NCBI GenBank assembly: GCA_017460885.1
Contig: JAFUAB010000009.1
Coordinates: 1-64,000 of the forward strand
Direction: 5' to 3'
DNA: 64,000 nt
Source: Lachnospiraceae bacterium
GTDB taxonomy: Bacteria; Bacillota; Clostridia; Lachnospirales; Lachnospiraceae
Part shown: positions 35,003 to 44,153 of the stretch, piece after piece
How the letters are laid out: each line of letters opens with the position of its first letter
How positions within the stretch are numbered: position 1 is the stretch's first letter
Program-made: the position numbers and the translations under genes
Notes under the pieces: generated by a model
Seen by the model: the letters and a program-made list of their open reading frames with translations, nothing else
The model's database searches: none
Told to the model about the DNA's origin: nothing

Positions 35003-36667
35003 TTATCTTGCTTTAAATCCGTCCCTGACAGTATACCCGATAGGTTCACATCTTTCAAGCATCCACAGATAACAGGTCGACGGCGGATCGTAATAGCTGT
35101 TGATCTCATCATCCGTCAGCGGATAGGAAACCGTGATCCCGGAATCTCCAAGTTCAACATGACCCGTTTCCGGATCATCAAACGGCTTCTGGGTTATGTA
35201 ATACGGTTCAGCAAGATTATGTTTGACAAAGACCAGATCATCCATAATATAATGATCGATCCTGCTGCAATAGCATATGCCGATCAGAGCAATGATCACT
35301 ATCCTCCCGATCCCGAAGCTGCCCTTCAGATCCATCAGTCCCGCTGCGGCAAGCATAGGAACGGTGAGCAGAAAAATAAGCCCGTATCTCACGAAAGGAG
35401 CCGTAAAAAACCACACGGCGAGATTGGCTGCTATCATCATGAACATAACCAGAACATAAGGCCTGATCCTTCTGCGGATGACCGCGGTGAGAATAATCGA
35501 CGCGAATCCGATCAGAACCGCATATATAAGCATCTGATCATAATGCTCCTGTGCTTCCCACCATACCGGAAACCATCTGTTTACCGGCCAGTCCAGCTTG
35601 TCCACATCAAACAGGCACCGGCCCCAGACCTTTATCTGTGAGGAATCCAGAAGCGAATACTCCCTGGGAAGCTTCCACTCAACATCAAAGAGGTCCAATG
35701 ACTCAAATGGATAAAAAAGCCATCCCGAAAGGATCACGTTCCGTATGGGATAAAACGCAAAACAGGCCAGTCCCAAACCTGTAAATCCCGCTATCTTTTT
35801 GAAAGCCTTTTTACGGATATAATTGACAAGCGGCAGAATGACTACCGTCACGCACATCGCAGCGGACAGTTTCATGGTAGTCAGGAACAGACCGTATACG
35901 CTGAGTATGCCGTATACGTCGTCATCGGTCCCCTCCCCGGAGAGCCCGGCCCATTCGGAGATAAAATACCCCGTCATAAGGTTGACCGCATAATCCGTAG
36001 CCGGTGAGATGCATCCGGTATAGTTCATCATCATATACATGATCATCGCTGCTTTGACCGCATCCGCATAATGATTGACATGAGTCTTAAACCTGCTCAG
36101 GTATACCAGTGCATCTATCAGAAAGAGCATCATCAGAAACCCTGTGGTGGTATGCAGAGCATTCGGAAGAACAAAACCCAGCGTAAAAAGTGATGCAAAA
36201 CCCAGATAGGACGAATTATAAGCATAATGAGGCTGCAGGTTCGCCGCACCCCGTATGATCCCGTATTCCTCATACTGTCTGATTGCGGCGGCGTGATATA
36301 TACCGGTATCGGTATGGAAAGCACCTCTGGATGCGGCATACGCAATGATAAGCACCACGCATCCGATCGCCGCTGCTTCCGGAAGCTTGAGTCTGACAGA
36401 CTTAAATATCTCTGCAAGTTCTCTCCGGCTGTAATATGCCGACATAACGGCAAGAACGATCACTGCCATATGTACCGCGGCACCTATCCTGACAAAGATG
36501 CTCAGCCAGCCGACTGCAACAGTCAGGGCGATGATGCCTGTTACGATCAGTCTTGTAATGTTTGCGGCAGGAAAACTGATATATCGCGAAAGCGCCTTTC
36601 TGAGTCCGCTGCCGATCGTCAGACAGATAACGGAAATATATAAAAAAGAGATCACTGTTTCAACCAT
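35003..36667 (-). CDS. Polytopic membrane protein, GT-C glycosyltransferase-like (LIC_10190-type)
   Basis: It has 554 residues with about ten to twelve membrane helices and an extracytoplasmic tail. After the third or fourth helix stands FHTDTGIYHAAAIRQYEEYG followed by GAANLQPHYAYNSS; this resembles the conserved loop of the LIC_10190-type family, thought to be GT-C-like transferases using lipid-linked sugars. No catalytic role is shown. The start at 36667 is chosen because the longer open frame runs into the divergent MATE gene. There is no ribosome site; TATACT lies 6 bases before the ATG. It is single, convergent with nothing, and divergent from the MATE gene. Confidence 0.7.
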   Translation of the reverse strand: MVETVISFLYISVICLTIGSGLRKALSRYISFPAANITRLIVTGIIALTVAVGWLSIFVRIGAAVHMAVIVLAVMSAYYSRRELAEIFKSVRLKLPEAAAIGCVVLIIAYAASRGAFHTDTGIYHAAAIRQYEEYGIIRGAANLQPHYAYNSSYLGFASLFTLGFVLPNALHTTTGFLMMLFLIDALVYLSRFKTHVNHYADAVKAAMIMYMMMNYTGCISPATDYAVNLMTGYFISEWAGLSGEGTDDDVYGILSVYGLFLTTMKLSAAMCVTVVILPLVNYIRKKAFKKIAGFTGLGLACFAFYPIRNVILSGWLFYPFESLDLFDVEWKLPREYSLLDSSQIKVWGRCLFDVDKLDWPVNRWFPVWWEAQEHYDQMLIYAVLIGFASIILTAVIRRRIRPYVLVMFMMIAANLAVWFFTAPFVRYGLIFLLTVPMLAAAGLMDLKGSFGIGRIVIIALIGICYCSRIDHYIMDDLVFVKHNLAEPYYITQKPFDDPETGHVELGDSGITVSYPLTDDEINSYYDPPSTCYLWMLERCEPIGYTVRDGFKAR

Positions 36668-36673
36668 AATACT

Positions 36674-36679
36674 AGTATA
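36674..36679 (-). promoter_or_regulatory. -10-like box for the GT-C-like gene
   Basis: TATACT ends 6 bases before the ATG at 36667, within a 10-base palindrome ATACTAGTAT that could be an operator. The -35 is poor. A transcript from here would have almost no leader. Confidence 0.4.
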
Positions 36680-36686
36680 ATACACC

Positions 36687-36715
36687 TTGACACTTAATGT
36701 TATAAAGACTAAAAT
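36687..36715 (+). promoter_or_regulatory. Promoter of the MATE gene
   Basis: TTGACA, a 17-base spacer and TAAAAT. Only 9 bases separate the -10 from the ATG at 36725, so the mRNA should be leaderless or nearly so; no ribosome site is present. Confidence 0.75.
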
Positions 36716-36724
36716 TCTATCACT

Positions 36725-38101
36725 ATGCGCAAATACATCGGAGACAGACAATTCTATAAAATAGCTCTCGGTATAGCCGTTCCCATCATGATCCAGAACG
36801 GTATATCCAATTTTGTGAGCCTTCTTGACAACCTGATGATAGGTCGCGTCGGTACCAATGCCCTCTCCGGGGTAGCCATAACGGGCCAGCTGATCTTCGT
36901 ATATTATCTGCTGGTATTCGGAGCTGCCGCCGGTATAGGAATTTTTACCGCACAATATCACGGTCAGCAGAACACCGAGGGTATAAGGTACACCTTCCGG
37001 GCGAAGCTGATGGTAAATATGGTCATTACGATCATATCCGTATCCGTCTTTTATATATTCGGCAGTTATTTCATCTCATTGTTTCTGCAGGGGGAAGGCG
37101 CTCGGGCCGATATAGAGAACACTCTCGCCATCGGACATTCCTATATGAACCTGATGCTGACAGGTCTTTTCCCCGTAGCCATAACCCAGGCTTATGCCGG
37201 TACCCTGAGGGAGACCGGAGAGACCAGAGTGCCGATGTACGCTTCATTTGCGGCGGTATTTGTCAATCTGATCGGGAATTACATTCTGATATACGGACAT
37301 CTCGGACTCCCTGCCCTGGGAGCGGACGGTGCGGCTATAGCCACCGATATCTCCAGAGTGATCGAGCTTATCATCCTGGTGGTATATACGCATACCCATT
37401 CAAAAAAGCACCCGTTCATAGTAGGTGCTCTGTCAAGTCTGAAGGTTCCCGGCAACCTGATGTTAAAATTTCTGTATAAATCGATGCCGCTGATGCTGAA
37501 CGAGGGACTGTGGTCTCTCGGAACCACGGTATTGAACCAGTGCTACTCCTACCGTTCATTAAGTGCGGTCGCCGCCATCAACATAGAAACCACAATCTGG
37601 AATCTGCTGGGAGTTGCCTTTCTTGCCATGGGCGATGCCGTAGGCATCCTGGTCGGTCAGGTACTCGGTACCGGCGACATGGAAAAGGCCAGAGACTACG
37701 CCCGCAAGCTTACGGCATTTACGGTATTCTGCGGCACGGTTTTTGCAATAGGAATGGCTGTCATCAGCCCCTTCTTTCCAATGCTGTACAATACAACTCC
37801 GGAGATCAGGAATCTGGCGACCCGGCTGATACTTCTGAACGCTATCTTTATGCCGGTATCGTCATACCTGCATGCGACATATTTCATAATAAGATCCGGT
37901 GGAAGGACAGGCATCACCATGATCTTCGATTCCTGTTTCATGCTGTTTATATCGGTTCCGATCGCATATTATATCAGCCGGTATACCAGACTTGATCTGC
38001 TGACGATGATGACCATAATCCTGTCGGTGGATATCATCAAATGCATCGTGGGCGGAGCCATGGTACATGCGGGAATCTGGGCAAGAAATATCGTATCTTA
38101 A
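36725..38101 (+). CDS. MATE family efflux transporter
   Basis: It has 458 residues and twelve membrane helices in two homologous halves. The N-terminus IALGIAVPIMIQNGISNFVS followed by LLDNLMIGRVGT is typical of the DinF/NorM-like clade common in Clostridia. Such proteins export drugs or metabolites with a sodium or proton gradient; the substrate is unknown. The start agrees with the family N-terminus, and the promoter's -10 is only 9 bases upstream, so a leaderless mRNA is likely. It converges with rqcH; I see no clear terminator in the 50 bases between them. Confidence 0.92.
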   Translation: MRKYIGDRQFYKIALGIAVPIMIQNGISNFVSLLDNLMIGRVGTNALSGVAITGQLIFVYYLLVFGAAAGIGIFTAQYHGQQNTEGIRYTFRAKLMVNMVITIISVSVFYIFGSYFISLFLQGEGARADIENTLAIGHSYMNLMLTGLFPVAITQAYAGTLRETGETRVPMYASFAAVFVNLIGNYILIYGHLGLPALGADGAAIATDISRVIELIILVVYTHTHSKKHPFIVGALSSLKVPGNLMLKFLYKSMPLMLNEGLWSLGTTVLNQCYSYRSLSAVAAINIETTIWNLLGVAFLAMGDAVGILVGQVLGTGDMEKARDYARKLTAFTVFCGTVFAIGMAVISPFFPMLYNTTPEIRNLATRLILLNAIFMPVSSYLHATYFIIRSGGRTGITMIFDSCFMLFISVPIAYYISRYTRLDLLTMMTIILSVDIIKCIVGGAMVHAGIWARNIVS

Positions 38102-38151
38102 ATATATTTGATTTTCACGTTTCCAAAGAAAAGCACAAAACCTCAGCAAGC

Positions 38152-39885
38152 TTAAACCGGTCTCAGCTCAGAGATCCCCGGCTCTACCGTCATTGAATAA
38201 TTTGTATAGTAGATCACATATCCGGGCTTGGCTCCGGCCGGTTTTTTGACCTCCTTACGCTGCACATAGTCTATCTCAACCTTGGGCTGGGCCGCCCCCT
38301 TGCTGTAATACCCTGCGGCAGAGGCTGCGATCTCGAAAACATGATCCGGAACTTCCCTGCCCTCGGTCTTTAATATGACATGTGAGCCCGGGATCTTTTT
38401 GGCATGAAACCACCAGTCTCCTCCGTTTGCCACCTTAAACGTAAGCTCATCATTCTGTATGTTGTTCTTGCCGACATAGATATGAAAATCTCCATCGGTC
38501 ACAAAATGAAGCGGCCGGCTGACCAGCTTAACCTTTCCTGACGTGTTCTTACGACGTATCAGACCGCTTTCCATCAGTTCCTCCCGGATCTGGTTAAGAT
38601 CATCCTCATCCGCAGCTATTTCCAGAGCGGTCAGCACGCTCTCCAGATGCTCTATCTCCATCGAGACCTCCACGGTCAGCTTCGACAGTGCCTCGTAGGT
38701 TCTCTTGAGTTTATTGTATTTTTCATAATACTTCTGTGCATTCTGCTGTGCACTCAGATTTTCGTCCAGGGGGATCTTCTCATCCTGCCCTGTGTAATAA
38801 TTCAGGATCGTGATCTCCCTGTCTCCGGGTCTGGCGCTGTATCCGTAGGAATTTAACAATTCTCCCCAGATCCTGTACTTCTCCTTTTTTTCGGTATCCT
38901 TCATCTGTCTGACCTGCAGGTCGTACTTCTTGACATCTCTTTCGAGCGCGGTCGTTACTATCCTTCTTAAGTCCGCGCTTCTCTGATGCATATTGACATG
39001 CGCATTCTTTTCGGCATAGTAGTTCTCCAGCAGTCTGCTTATGGAATCAAATCCGACAGTATGGCTGCCCTCATATGATCCGAGATGAAACGCACAGTAT
39101 TCCACAGGCACATTGCCCTCGTAGATGATCTCCGGCGAATACTCACCGTTTCGGATCTTATCAGACATCCCCACGATGCTGTTATACAGACCGGTCACCT
39201 CCGGCCCGCTCAGGGTATTTGATCCCCTGTCTCCGTCCAGATCCGCATCATAACAGAGCTCATGAGCATACATCGGAGATATGCCCGTATATGTCATATA
39301 CAGAGTCTTAAAAACCGGCCCGGACTGTGAGGACAGAGCCGATCCAAGTTCGTCTGCATCGATGCTTAAAGGATCCCTTTTGGACTGTGTGTCGGGAAGA
39401 AAATACTCCCGCCCGGGCAAAACCTCTCTGACAGAGCTTACCGCCCCGGAAATATGCTTGATACTGTCAAGGATCACCCCGTCCGAACGAACAAAGATGA
39501 TATTGCTGTGTTTGCCCATGATCTCCACAATGAGCTTATACTCCGCCATATCTCCCATTTCATCCCTGTGTTCCATATTGATATGCAGAACCCTCTCCAA
39601 TCCGGGCTGGGTAACTGACAGTATGCGTGCGCCTGTCAGATATTTGCGAAGCAGCATACAAAAAGCCGGTGCTGTAGCCGGCGAAGTCTTATTGCTGTCT
39701 GTCAGATATATAAGCGGCAGAGATGCGGATGCGCTGATAAGCAGACGTTTCTGCCCTGTGCCGGTTTTGACGGTAAGCATCAGCTCATCCTGCTCCGGCT
39801 GAGCGATCTTGGACACCCGTCCGTCGCTGAGTATTTCATTCAGTTCAAACTTAAGCGCACTTACCGTAATTCCGTCAAATGCCAT
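38152..39885 (-). CDS. rqcH: RqcH, ribosome quality-control NFACT protein
   Basis: It has 577 residues: NFACT-N domain (MAFDGITVSALKFELNEIL), helix-hairpin and coiled-coil region (about 290-430, AQQNAQKYYEKYNKLKRTYE), and NFACT-R/DUF814 domain (YVGKNNIQNDELTFKVANGG, then DWWFHAKKIPGSHVIL). RqcH binds stalled 50S subunits with peptidyl-tRNA and recruits tRNA-Ala to add C-terminal Ala tails. Older annotation as fibronectin-binding protein FbpA refers to the same family. GAGGAGG precedes the ATG, and the stop of the flippase gene is one base upstream. Confidence 0.93.
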   Translation of the reverse strand: MAFDGITVSALKFELNEILSDGRVSKIAQPEQDELMLTVKTGTGQKRLLISASASLPLIYLTDSNKTSPATAPAFCMLLRKYLTGARILSVTQPGLERVLHINMEHRDEMGDMAEYKLIVEIMGKHSNIIFVRSDGVILDSIKHISGAVSSVREVLPGREYFLPDTQSKRDPLSIDADELGSALSSQSGPVFKTLYMTYTGISPMYAHELCYDADLDGDRGSNTLSGPEVTGLYNSIVGMSDKIRNGEYSPEIIYEGNVPVEYCAFHLGSYEGSHTVGFDSISRLLENYYAEKNAHVNMHQRSADLRRIVTTALERDVKKYDLQVRQMKDTEKKEKYRIWGELLNSYGYSARPGDREITILNYYTGQDEKIPLDENLSAQQNAQKYYEKYNKLKRTYEALSKLTVEVSMEIEHLESVLTALEIAADEDDLNQIREELMESGLIRRKNTSGKVKLVSRPLHFVTDGDFHIYVGKNNIQNDELTFKVANGGDWWFHAKKIPGSHVILKTEGREVPDHVFEIAASAAGYYSKGAAQPKVEIDYVQRKEVKKPAGAKPGYVIYYTNYSMTVEPGISELRPV

Positions 39886-39886
39886 T

Positions 39887-41584
39887 TCAGTCCTCCTCGC
39901 GGTTTGATACCGATCTTCTTCTCCTTGCCTCCTCCAATCTGGAATTATCGGAAAGAAGCCTGAACTTTTTCATATAATGGATGATCAGATGTCCTTTTGG
40001 GTATGCCTTTAGTTCTTCTTCGCTGATCGCTCTGGTCTGTACAAGCATGATCAGGTAGATCAGAAATCCGATCAAACCCGCAACCAGGACACTGATAAAG
40101 TTGATCCCGGTGAAATGATGGATAAGCATATAGAGAAGCCGCATGATCACACCCATTATCAATGCACAGAATACCGGAAGCGCAAAGGTTGCATATGTCT
40201 CCTGATGATATCCCATGGCGCGGTTCAAAGAAATACTGTTGAGTACACATACTATAACCGAAAAAAGGATATCCGCTATAACGATCGCATAGATCCCCAA
40301 ACCGGTAAACCTGAGCAGTAGCCACAGTACAAATGACTGTATCACCAGGGCGGCCGCAGCATGCGTCACAGGCTTATTTACCCTTCCTATACTCTGCAGG
40401 ACACCGTTGGTGATCGTAGACAGGCAGAAGGTGATAACTGTGACCGACAGACACATGACCAGTCTTGAAGCCAGATCCAATGATGACTTCTGCGGAAAGA
40501 GGATCTGTACTACCGGTTTGGCCAGGAAAAGAAATGCGGAAACACAGGGGATCGCAACGCTCATGGTTACCTTCACCGCACGTCCCACCTTTTTTCTGGT
40601 CTCCCGCTTTTCGTCGGTCACCCAGGAAGAGGCAATGGTCGGTATTATGGCTGATGACATTGCGGATGCAAGCGCCACCGGCACATTTCTGAGCACTACA
40701 GCCTTGCCCGAGTATATACCGTAAAGTGTGGAAACCTCAGATGCGGAGATCATATGTCTGTACAACAGGACTTTGGCAAAAATAGTCTGATTGACCGCAG
40801 TCGAGCAGTTATAGATATATGTACTGAGGATAAACGGCGTCACTATCAGGAAAATATCACGGATGATACGCGGATATGACTCTGTTTTGCCGCTGTTGTC
40901 AGCTGCGACTCTGCCGATTATCCTTTTGCGGTTATATAAATAAATCCCTCCTACAAACAGAAGTGCAACCAGCACTCCGATACCCGTTCCAAGGGCGGAC
41001 CCCGATGCGCCTTTGACGGCACGGGTGGTATCGTCCGCAGTCTCCCCGACACTGCTTATAAACAGATATGCCGCACCTATACTGACCGCCGCATTGGCTA
41101 TCTGTTCAATGATCTGCGAGATCGAGGTCGGGATCATAGATCTGTGTGACTGGAAAAAACCTCTGAAAACTCCGAGAAAACCGGACAGCAATATCGTAGG
41201 TGCAAATATCCTGAGTACCGGTATTGCATTATCCACAACAAGTGCACCGGCCAGGAAATAGGCAAAGGAAGCCGCCAGAGTCCCGACTGCGGCGACATAC
41301 ACCAGCGCACATTTGAAGATCCTGTGTGCGTTTTTGTACTCTTTGAGCGCAAGTCTCTGTGACATGATCTTGGAAATTGCCGATGGGATACTGTAAGAGC
41401 TGATCAGCAGGATATTGGCGTATATATTGTAAGCAAAGGAATAATACCCGTTTCCCTCATCTCCGATTATCGCCGTAAGCGGCGCCCTGTAAAGCAGACC
41501 TATGATGCGAACTACAATCCCGGCTATGGCAAGAATGCCTGCCTGCATTATGAAATTACTGCTGGTTTCCTTTCGTTCCTTCAT
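39887..41584 (-). CDS. MurJ/SpoVB-type polysaccharide flippase (MOP superfamily)
   Basis: It has 565 residues and about fourteen membrane helices. The N-terminus FIMQAGILAIAGIVVRIIGL then LYRAPLTAIIGDEGNGYYS is typical of SpoVB/YtgP-like proteins. Members move lipid-linked cell-wall or polysaccharide precursors across the membrane. The C-terminus ends in a charged tail (EEARRRRSV). No ribosome site lies before the ATG; an extended -10 TGATATAAT is 11 bases upstream. It may be co-transcribed with rqcH, and it is divergent from a glycosyltransferase that could act in the same envelope pathway. Confidence 0.9.
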   Translation of the reverse strand: MKERKETSSNFIMQAGILAIAGIVVRIIGLLYRAPLTAIIGDEGNGYYSFAYNIYANILLISSYSIPSAISKIMSQRLALKEYKNAHRIFKCALVYVAAVGTLAASFAYFLAGALVVDNAIPVLRIFAPTILLSGFLGVFRGFFQSHRSMIPTSISQIIEQIANAAVSIGAAYLFISSVGETADDTTRAVKGASGSALGTGIGVLVALLFVGGIYLYNRKRIIGRVAADNSGKTESYPRIIRDIFLIVTPFILSTYIYNCSTAVNQTIFAKVLLYRHMISASEVSTLYGIYSGKAVVLRNVPVALASAMSSAIIPTIASSWVTDEKRETRKKVGRAVKVTMSVAIPCVSAFLFLAKPVVQILFPQKSSLDLASRLVMCLSVTVITFCLSTITNGVLQSIGRVNKPVTHAAAALVIQSFVLWLLLRFTGLGIYAIVIADILFSVIVCVLNSISLNRAMGYHQETYATFALPVFCALIMGVIMRLLYMLIHHFTGINFISVLVAGLIGFLIYLIMLVQTRAISEEELKAYPKGHLIIHYMKKFRLLSDNSRLEEARRRRSVSNREED

Positions 41585-41595
41585 CGCAAGTCTTT

Positions 41596-41604
41596 ATTAT
41601 ATCA
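41596..41604 (-). promoter_or_regulatory. Extended -10 promoter of the flippase gene
   Basis: TGATATAAT on the minus strand, with a poor -35 as is usual for extended -10 promoters. Eleven bases separate it from the ATG, giving a leader of about 4 bases. Confidence 0.6.
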
Positions 41605-41619
41605 GAATTAGAATGAATA

Positions 41620-41628
41620 TGATATTAT
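41620..41628 (+). promoter_or_regulatory. Extended -10 promoter of the GT4 gene
   Basis: TGATATTAT ends 6 bases before the ATG at 41635. No ribosome site or good -35 is present. It faces the flippase promoter within a 50-base intergenic region. Confidence 0.5.
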
Positions 41629-41634
41629 TAAATC

Positions 41635-42708
41635 ATGAAAGTCCTGATGATCGGACCGGACAGAAGTGTCCACGGCGGTATCTCCGCCATGGTGAACAAC
41701 TACTATCTCGCCGGTCTTGATAAAAGAATCGAATTAAAATACATAGGAACCATGAAGGAGGGCAGCAAGCTAAAGAAGCTGATAACTGCCGCCTGTGCGT
41801 ATGTGGACTATATTATTAGTTTACATAACTACGAAATAGTTCATATCCATGTTGCGTCGGATAACAGCTTTCGGCGGAAATCCTGGTTTATCAGAGCCGC
41901 ACACCGCCATCACAAAAGGATCATAATCCATCAGCACGGCGGTGATTTCAAAAACTACCATGATAAACTCGTCAGCCCCGGGACTCGAAACAGGATGGAT
42001 GCGATCCTGAATATGGCTGATGAGCTTCTGGTACTTACGCCGTCCTGGAAGGATTACTTCTCACACATAGTCACATCCGACAGGATAACGGTCCTTCCCA
42101 ACGGAGTGATACCGCCTGCACAGACCGTATCCTCTCCCGCCGCAGACGACAAGCGGCACCGAAACATATTGTTTTTGGGACGCATCTGCGTGGCTAAGGG
42201 GGTAAATGAACTTCTCGATGCCGTGATCGCACTCCACGATGAATACCCGGATATCAATCTGTATCTGGGAGGAATATTCGAATCCAGAACCGAGGGTGAT
42301 ATCGCCCTGAGATCACGTATCGAAAACGCTCCGGATTATGTTCATTATCTGGGATGGATCCAGGACGGAGACAAGAATGAGTATCTGAGAAAATGCGGAA
42401 TACTGGCACTTCCCTCTCACTTCGAGGGTTTTGGGCTGGTGCTGATCGAAGGGATGAGTTACGGAAACGTAGTGATAGGTTCTGATGTCGGAGGGATACC
42501 GGAAACAATAGACGACGGCATCAACGGCCTTCTGTTCGTTCCGGGAAACATAAAAGACCTTACGGACAAGCTCCGGACAGTGATGACCGACCGGGATCTG
42601 ACGGAGCGGATCATACAAAACGCCTTAAAAACAGTTAATGATAAATACTCCATGGATGTGATCGTCACCCAGCTCCTTAATATCTACCAAAATACAACAC
42701 GGGCCTGA
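41635..42708 (+). CDS. GT4-family (GT-B) glycosyltransferase
   Basis: It has 357 residues with two Rossmann domains. Visible are the start VLMIGPDRSVHGGISAMVNN, the acceptor-domain HQHGGDFK, the donor-domain GRICVAKGVNELLDAV, and the nucleotide-sugar motif SHFEGFGLVLIEGMSYGN (E-x7-E type). It is a retaining glycosyltransferase, probably for cell-surface polysaccharide or teichoic-type sugar. No signal peptide; cytoplasmic face. The stop codon lies in the left arm of the terminator hairpin. Divergent from the flippase gene. Confidence 0.9.
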   Translation: MKVLMIGPDRSVHGGISAMVNNYYLAGLDKRIELKYIGTMKEGSKLKKLITAACAYVDYIISLHNYEIVHIHVASDNSFRRKSWFIRAAHRHHKRIIIHQHGGDFKNYHDKLVSPGTRNRMDAILNMADELLVLTPSWKDYFSHIVTSDRITVLPNGVIPPAQTVSSPAADDKRHRNILFLGRICVAKGVNELLDAVIALHDEYPDINLYLGGIFESRTEGDIALRSRIENAPDYVHYLGWIQDGDKNEYLRKCGILALPSHFEGFGLVLIEGMSYGNVVIGSDVGGIPETIDDGINGLLFVPGNIKDLTDKLRTVMTDRDLTERIIQNALKTVNDKYSMDVIVTQLLNIYQNTTRA

Positions 42709-42722
42709 ATCAGGCCCGTGTT
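42696..42722. terminator. Bidirectional terminator between GT4 gene and rsgI-like gene
   Basis: A perfect 12-base stem AACACGGGCCTG / CAGGCCCGTGTT with a 3-base loop. T-rich bases follow on both sides (TTATCTAT on plus; TTGTATTTTGG on minus), and the two flanking genes converge on it. Confidence 0.85.
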
Positions 42723-42731
42723 ATCTATCCG

Positions 42732-44153
42732 TTATTCGTTTATCGGATCTTCATCATTTAATACAGCTTCCACGGCAATATCGTTACTTGTCGTACTGTC
42801 GGAACTCCCCGCGCTGTCACTGATCTCAACCCCGTTGTTATCGGAAGGAGTTTCCTCAGTCGGAGAATCTGCAGATTCTCCGTTTCCGGGATCATTCGTT
42901 TCTTCTCCGCCCGGATTATCCGGCTGCGCCGGAGTATCGTCTACAAATTCCGGTGGCTGCTCTTCCTGATCCACTCCGTCACTCTCGCTGCTGTCGCCGC
43001 CGGCAGAAACACTGCCTCCTCCGCCTTTACCGCCGCCGGAACTGCCTCCCGAAGAACCGCCGGAGGATGATCCTTCCGAACCTGATCCGGAGGATTCGGA
43101 GCCGCTGCCGGATGTGCTGCTGTCGCTAACGGTTGATGCCGGTGAAACCGGAACGGAATCATTACTGCTCTCGGACGAGCTGGTATCTACTATCTCAGCC
43201 TTTTTCTTTACCGAAGTACCCGGTGAAGCACTGACCGAATCGGTTGCCGTGCTTACCGAAGTATCGCTTACCGTGCCTGTCTGCTGGCTCTGACTGCCCG
43301 TTGACTGAGTCGTAACCGCAGTAGAAGCTGAAGAACCGGCCGTATTCTGAGTAGTGACAGGAGCTGTTGAAGCTGCAGTCTTTTTGGTGGTATTAACCGT
43401 AGTATCGGTTGTCCCGGTGCTGTCGGTATCAGCTGCGGTCGATTTTTCATTCGACGCCGAAACCATCTCTCTGACGCTCTTGCTCCTGTAAGTATTGACA
43501 CTGTCCTCATCGGCATCGACACCGCTGGCCTTGAGTTCATCAACCATCATGGCATATCTGCCGGTACTCATATTATTGTTTACAGCCTCCTCATGATCGC
43601 TCAGTGATGAGGAAATAACATGATAATCATCATCCTGATTGGAATCGGCTATTTCATTGATCGTTTCTATAATCTTATTGCTCCGGTCCTCATTATCGCT
43701 GACAACATCAAACAGAAGGAAGTTTTCATTATCGCTGCTCAGATAATTGTTCGCATTAAGTGCATCCAGCGTGTTGTTAATGGCAACTCCGAGATCCGCC
43801 TTACCCGATGTGACTTCATTGACCGAATTGACGATAGGCTCCGCATCGGAATTCAATGCTTCTATCGAGATAACCTTGTCTGCACTGTTCAGCGTATATT
43901 CGATGGATGGGTTGACATCCAGCGTCACATAGGAAACAGCCTTCATAGTCTGATAATTGTATCCGAAGAGTCCGCTCACAAAAAGAACTATCGCTGCGGC
44001 AGCCATGCTCGCATATTTCGTTATCACAGCCTGCCTCGAGGATACCCTTACAGTCTCACCGACCTTGTATTCCCTGTTGATGTTTTTAATTGTTCCGTCC
44101 TTCAGCAGCACGGCCGATTTACCGTCGCGCACTGACAATACTACCGCGTTCAT
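42732..44153 (-). CDS. RsgI-family transmembrane anti-sigma factor with Ser/Gly-rich exterior
   Basis: It has 473 residues. The N-terminal RsgI cytoplasmic domain (1-42: VVLSVRDGKSAVLLKDGTIK) is followed by one membrane helix (about 48-66), then the conserved outside domain starting SYVTLDVNPSIEYTLN (about 73-200). The rest (about 225-473) is a low-complexity Ser/Thr/Gly/Asp-rich stretch with no recognisable carbohydrate-binding module. It should hold the SigI-type sigma factor encoded just upstream until an outside signal triggers release. ATGA overlap with the sigma gene and AAGGA in its tail show translational coupling. The terminator at 42696-42722 follows. Confidence 0.85.
   Translation of the reverse strand: MNAVVLSVRDGKSAVLLKDGTIKNINREYKVGETVRVSSRQAVITKYASMAAAAIVLFVSGLFGYNYQTMKAVSYVTLDVNPSIEYTLNSADKVISIEALNSDAEPIVNSVNEVTSGKADLGVAINNTLDALNANNYLSSDNENFLLFDVVSDNEDRSNKIIETINEIADSNQDDDYHVISSSLSDHEEAVNNNMSTGRYAMMVDELKASGVDADEDSVNTYRSKSVREMVSASNEKSTAADTDSTGTTDTTVNTTKKTAASTAPVTTQNTAGSSASTAVTTQSTGSQSQQTGTVSDTSVSTATDSVSASPGTSVKKKAEIVDTSSSESSNDSVPVSPASTVSDSSTSGSGSESSGSGSEGSSSGGSSGGSSGGGKGGGGSVSAGGDSSESDGVDQEEQPPEFVDDTPAQPDNPGGEETNDPGNGESADSPTEETPSDNNGVEISDSAGSSDSTTSNDIAVEAVLNDEDPINE

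Noticed and set aside
36668..36961. N-terminal extension of the GT-C-like protein
   Set aside because: It would overlap the divergent MATE gene, which has a family-typical N-terminus; the extension shows no membrane or family features.
38102..38151. Terminator between the convergent MATE and rqcH genes
   Set aside because: No convincing stem with a T-run could be built on either strand.
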